This document shows positions 63,538 through 64,000 of a DNA stretch of 64,000 nucleotides, piece by piece. Source of the stretch: Bradyrhizobium agreste (GTDB taxonomy: Bacteria; Pseudomonadota; Alphaproteobacteria; Rhizobiales; Xanthobacteraceae). Under the pieces are notes generated by a model, which was not told the origin of the DNA, ran no database searches, and saw only the letters and a program-made list of their open reading frames with translations. Where the stretch lies: contig NZ_JACCHP010000003.1 in assembly GCF_016031625.1 (NCBI RefSeq), forward strand, positions 1-64,000. Reading direction: 5' to 3'. How positions within the stretch are numbered: the first letter of the stretch is position 1; the number at the start of each line of letters is the position of its first letter. The position numbers were made by a program, and so were the translations under genes.

Positions 63538-64000
63538 TCAGAGTTTGGGCTCGCCGAGGCCGGATAGTCGTTCGAGATGCTTCACGGTCGCGATGAAATC
63601 GGTCTCGCCTTCGCCCTGCGCGATTAGCGCGCCATAGGTCTCGCGCACCTGCGCGGCGAGCTGCAGCGGCACGCCGACAGCATGGCCGGCCCCTAAGATG
63701 AGATCGAGATCCTTGGCCATCTGCTTGCAGGAGAAGCTCGAGACGAAGTCGCGCTTTCGCAGCGGCGCAGTCTTGTACTTCACCATGGGCGAGGCCACCG
63801 CGCTCTCGTCCAGCACGTTCAAGATGTCCTGCCAGCCGATGCCGCCCTTGCGCGCCAGCGCCAGGCTCTCGGCCATCATCGCGGCCGAGACCGCGATCAT
63901 GAGATTGACCGCGAGTTTTGCGTAGCGCGCTTCCTCGCTTGCGCCCAGATAGGTCTGGGCGCGGGTGAAGCTCGCCAATAGCGGTTTTGCAATTTCGAAC
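63538..64000 (-). CDS. NAD(P)-dependent oxidoreductase, 3-hydroxyisobutyrate dehydrogenase family (partial)
   Basis: The C-terminal 153 residues; the frame continues past 64000 (FEIAKPLLASFTRAQTYLG at the edge), so the Rossmann domain is outside. Visible: AKLAVNLMIAVSAAMMAESLAL, catalytic Lys candidate in the KLAVN helix (as in the GxxxN/K region of this family), and PLRKRDFVSSFSCKQMAKDLDL with a characteristic KD pair. It reduces or oxidises a beta-hydroxyacid. First visible gene of the run with the dioxygenase, FAD oxidase and ABC transporter. Confidence 0.88.
   Translation of the reverse strand, partial: FEIAKPLLASFTRAQTYLGASEEARYAKLAVNLMIAVSAAMMAESLALARKGGIGWQDILNVLDESAVASPMVKYKTAPLRKRDFVSSFSCKQMAKDLDLILGAGHAVGVPLQLAAQVRETYGALIAQGEGETDFIATVKHLERLSGLGEPKL

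Noticed and set aside
1..64000. CRISPR arrays, rRNA genes, phage genes or transposase genes
   Set aside because: None seen: no regularly spaced repeat-spacer arrays, no rRNA sequence, and no integrase or transposase frame.

Overview
The window reads as chromosomal DNA of an alphaproteobacterium of the Bradyrhizobium group (Nitrobacteraceae). Grounds seen in the sequence: high GC, dense ABC and TRAP uptake operons, twin-arginine binding proteins, an alphaproteobacterial F1-ATPase inhibitor (zeta subunit), DUF1236 and DUF2939 proteins, and two palindromic intergenic repeats of a type I associate with Bradyrhizobium and Rhodopseudomonas. The assignment is by recognition only; no database search was possible.

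Layout. 1-2.3 kb: a Pro/Ala-rich secreted protein cut by the window edge, with a perfect CRP/FNR-type palindrome upstream; a periplasmic PheC-type cyclohexadienyl dehydratase; a repeat; a hypothetical. 2.4-7.9 kb (minus): sugar ABC operon (Tat binding protein, two permeases, ATPase) with a D-2-hydroxyacid dehydrogenase. 8.4-17 kb: CpxP-like protein, single-domain response regulator, glucokinase, then pncA, a PhaC-like hydrolase and nadE, a GrlR-like protein and a DUF1236 protein. 17.5-23.7 kb: sugar-phosphate isomerase plus a complete dipeptide/opine-type ABC operon with overlapping genes. 24-26 kb: ilvD. 26-27.6 kb: two small proteins, a strong terminator and tRNA-Ser(TGA).

27.6-37 kb is an accessory-looking stretch of small hypothetical and secreted proteins and several very small ORFs. 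It also holds a phospholipase D-VTT fusion with a YbhP-like EEP protein, and the zeta subunit. 37.4-46 kb is conserved core: RlpA-like lipoprotein, epoxide hydrolase-like protein (convergent), D-Ala-D-Ala carboxypeptidase, tmk, holB, metG, tatD and an MBL hydrolase. MetG carries a histone H1-like Lys/Ala/Pro tail. 46-53.7 kb holds two TRAP systems: a three-gene one on plus and, converging on it at a strong terminator, a fused-permease one on minus with an acyl-CoA synthetase.

53.7-56.1 kb is the most unusual part: a Fic protein fused to an AbiEi-like N-terminus, behind about 750 bp of non-coding DNA with two families of spaced direct repeats. One of them, TAGCGACA, occurs four times at 30/79/30 bp spacing. 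56.4-64 kb (minus): a YciI protein, then a ribose-type ABC transporter in one gene run with a GlcD-type FAD oxidase, an intradiol (probably hydroxyquinol 1,2-) dioxygenase and a 3-hydroxyisobutyrate-dehydrogenase-like enzyme cut by the window end. This looks like an uptake and catabolism module.
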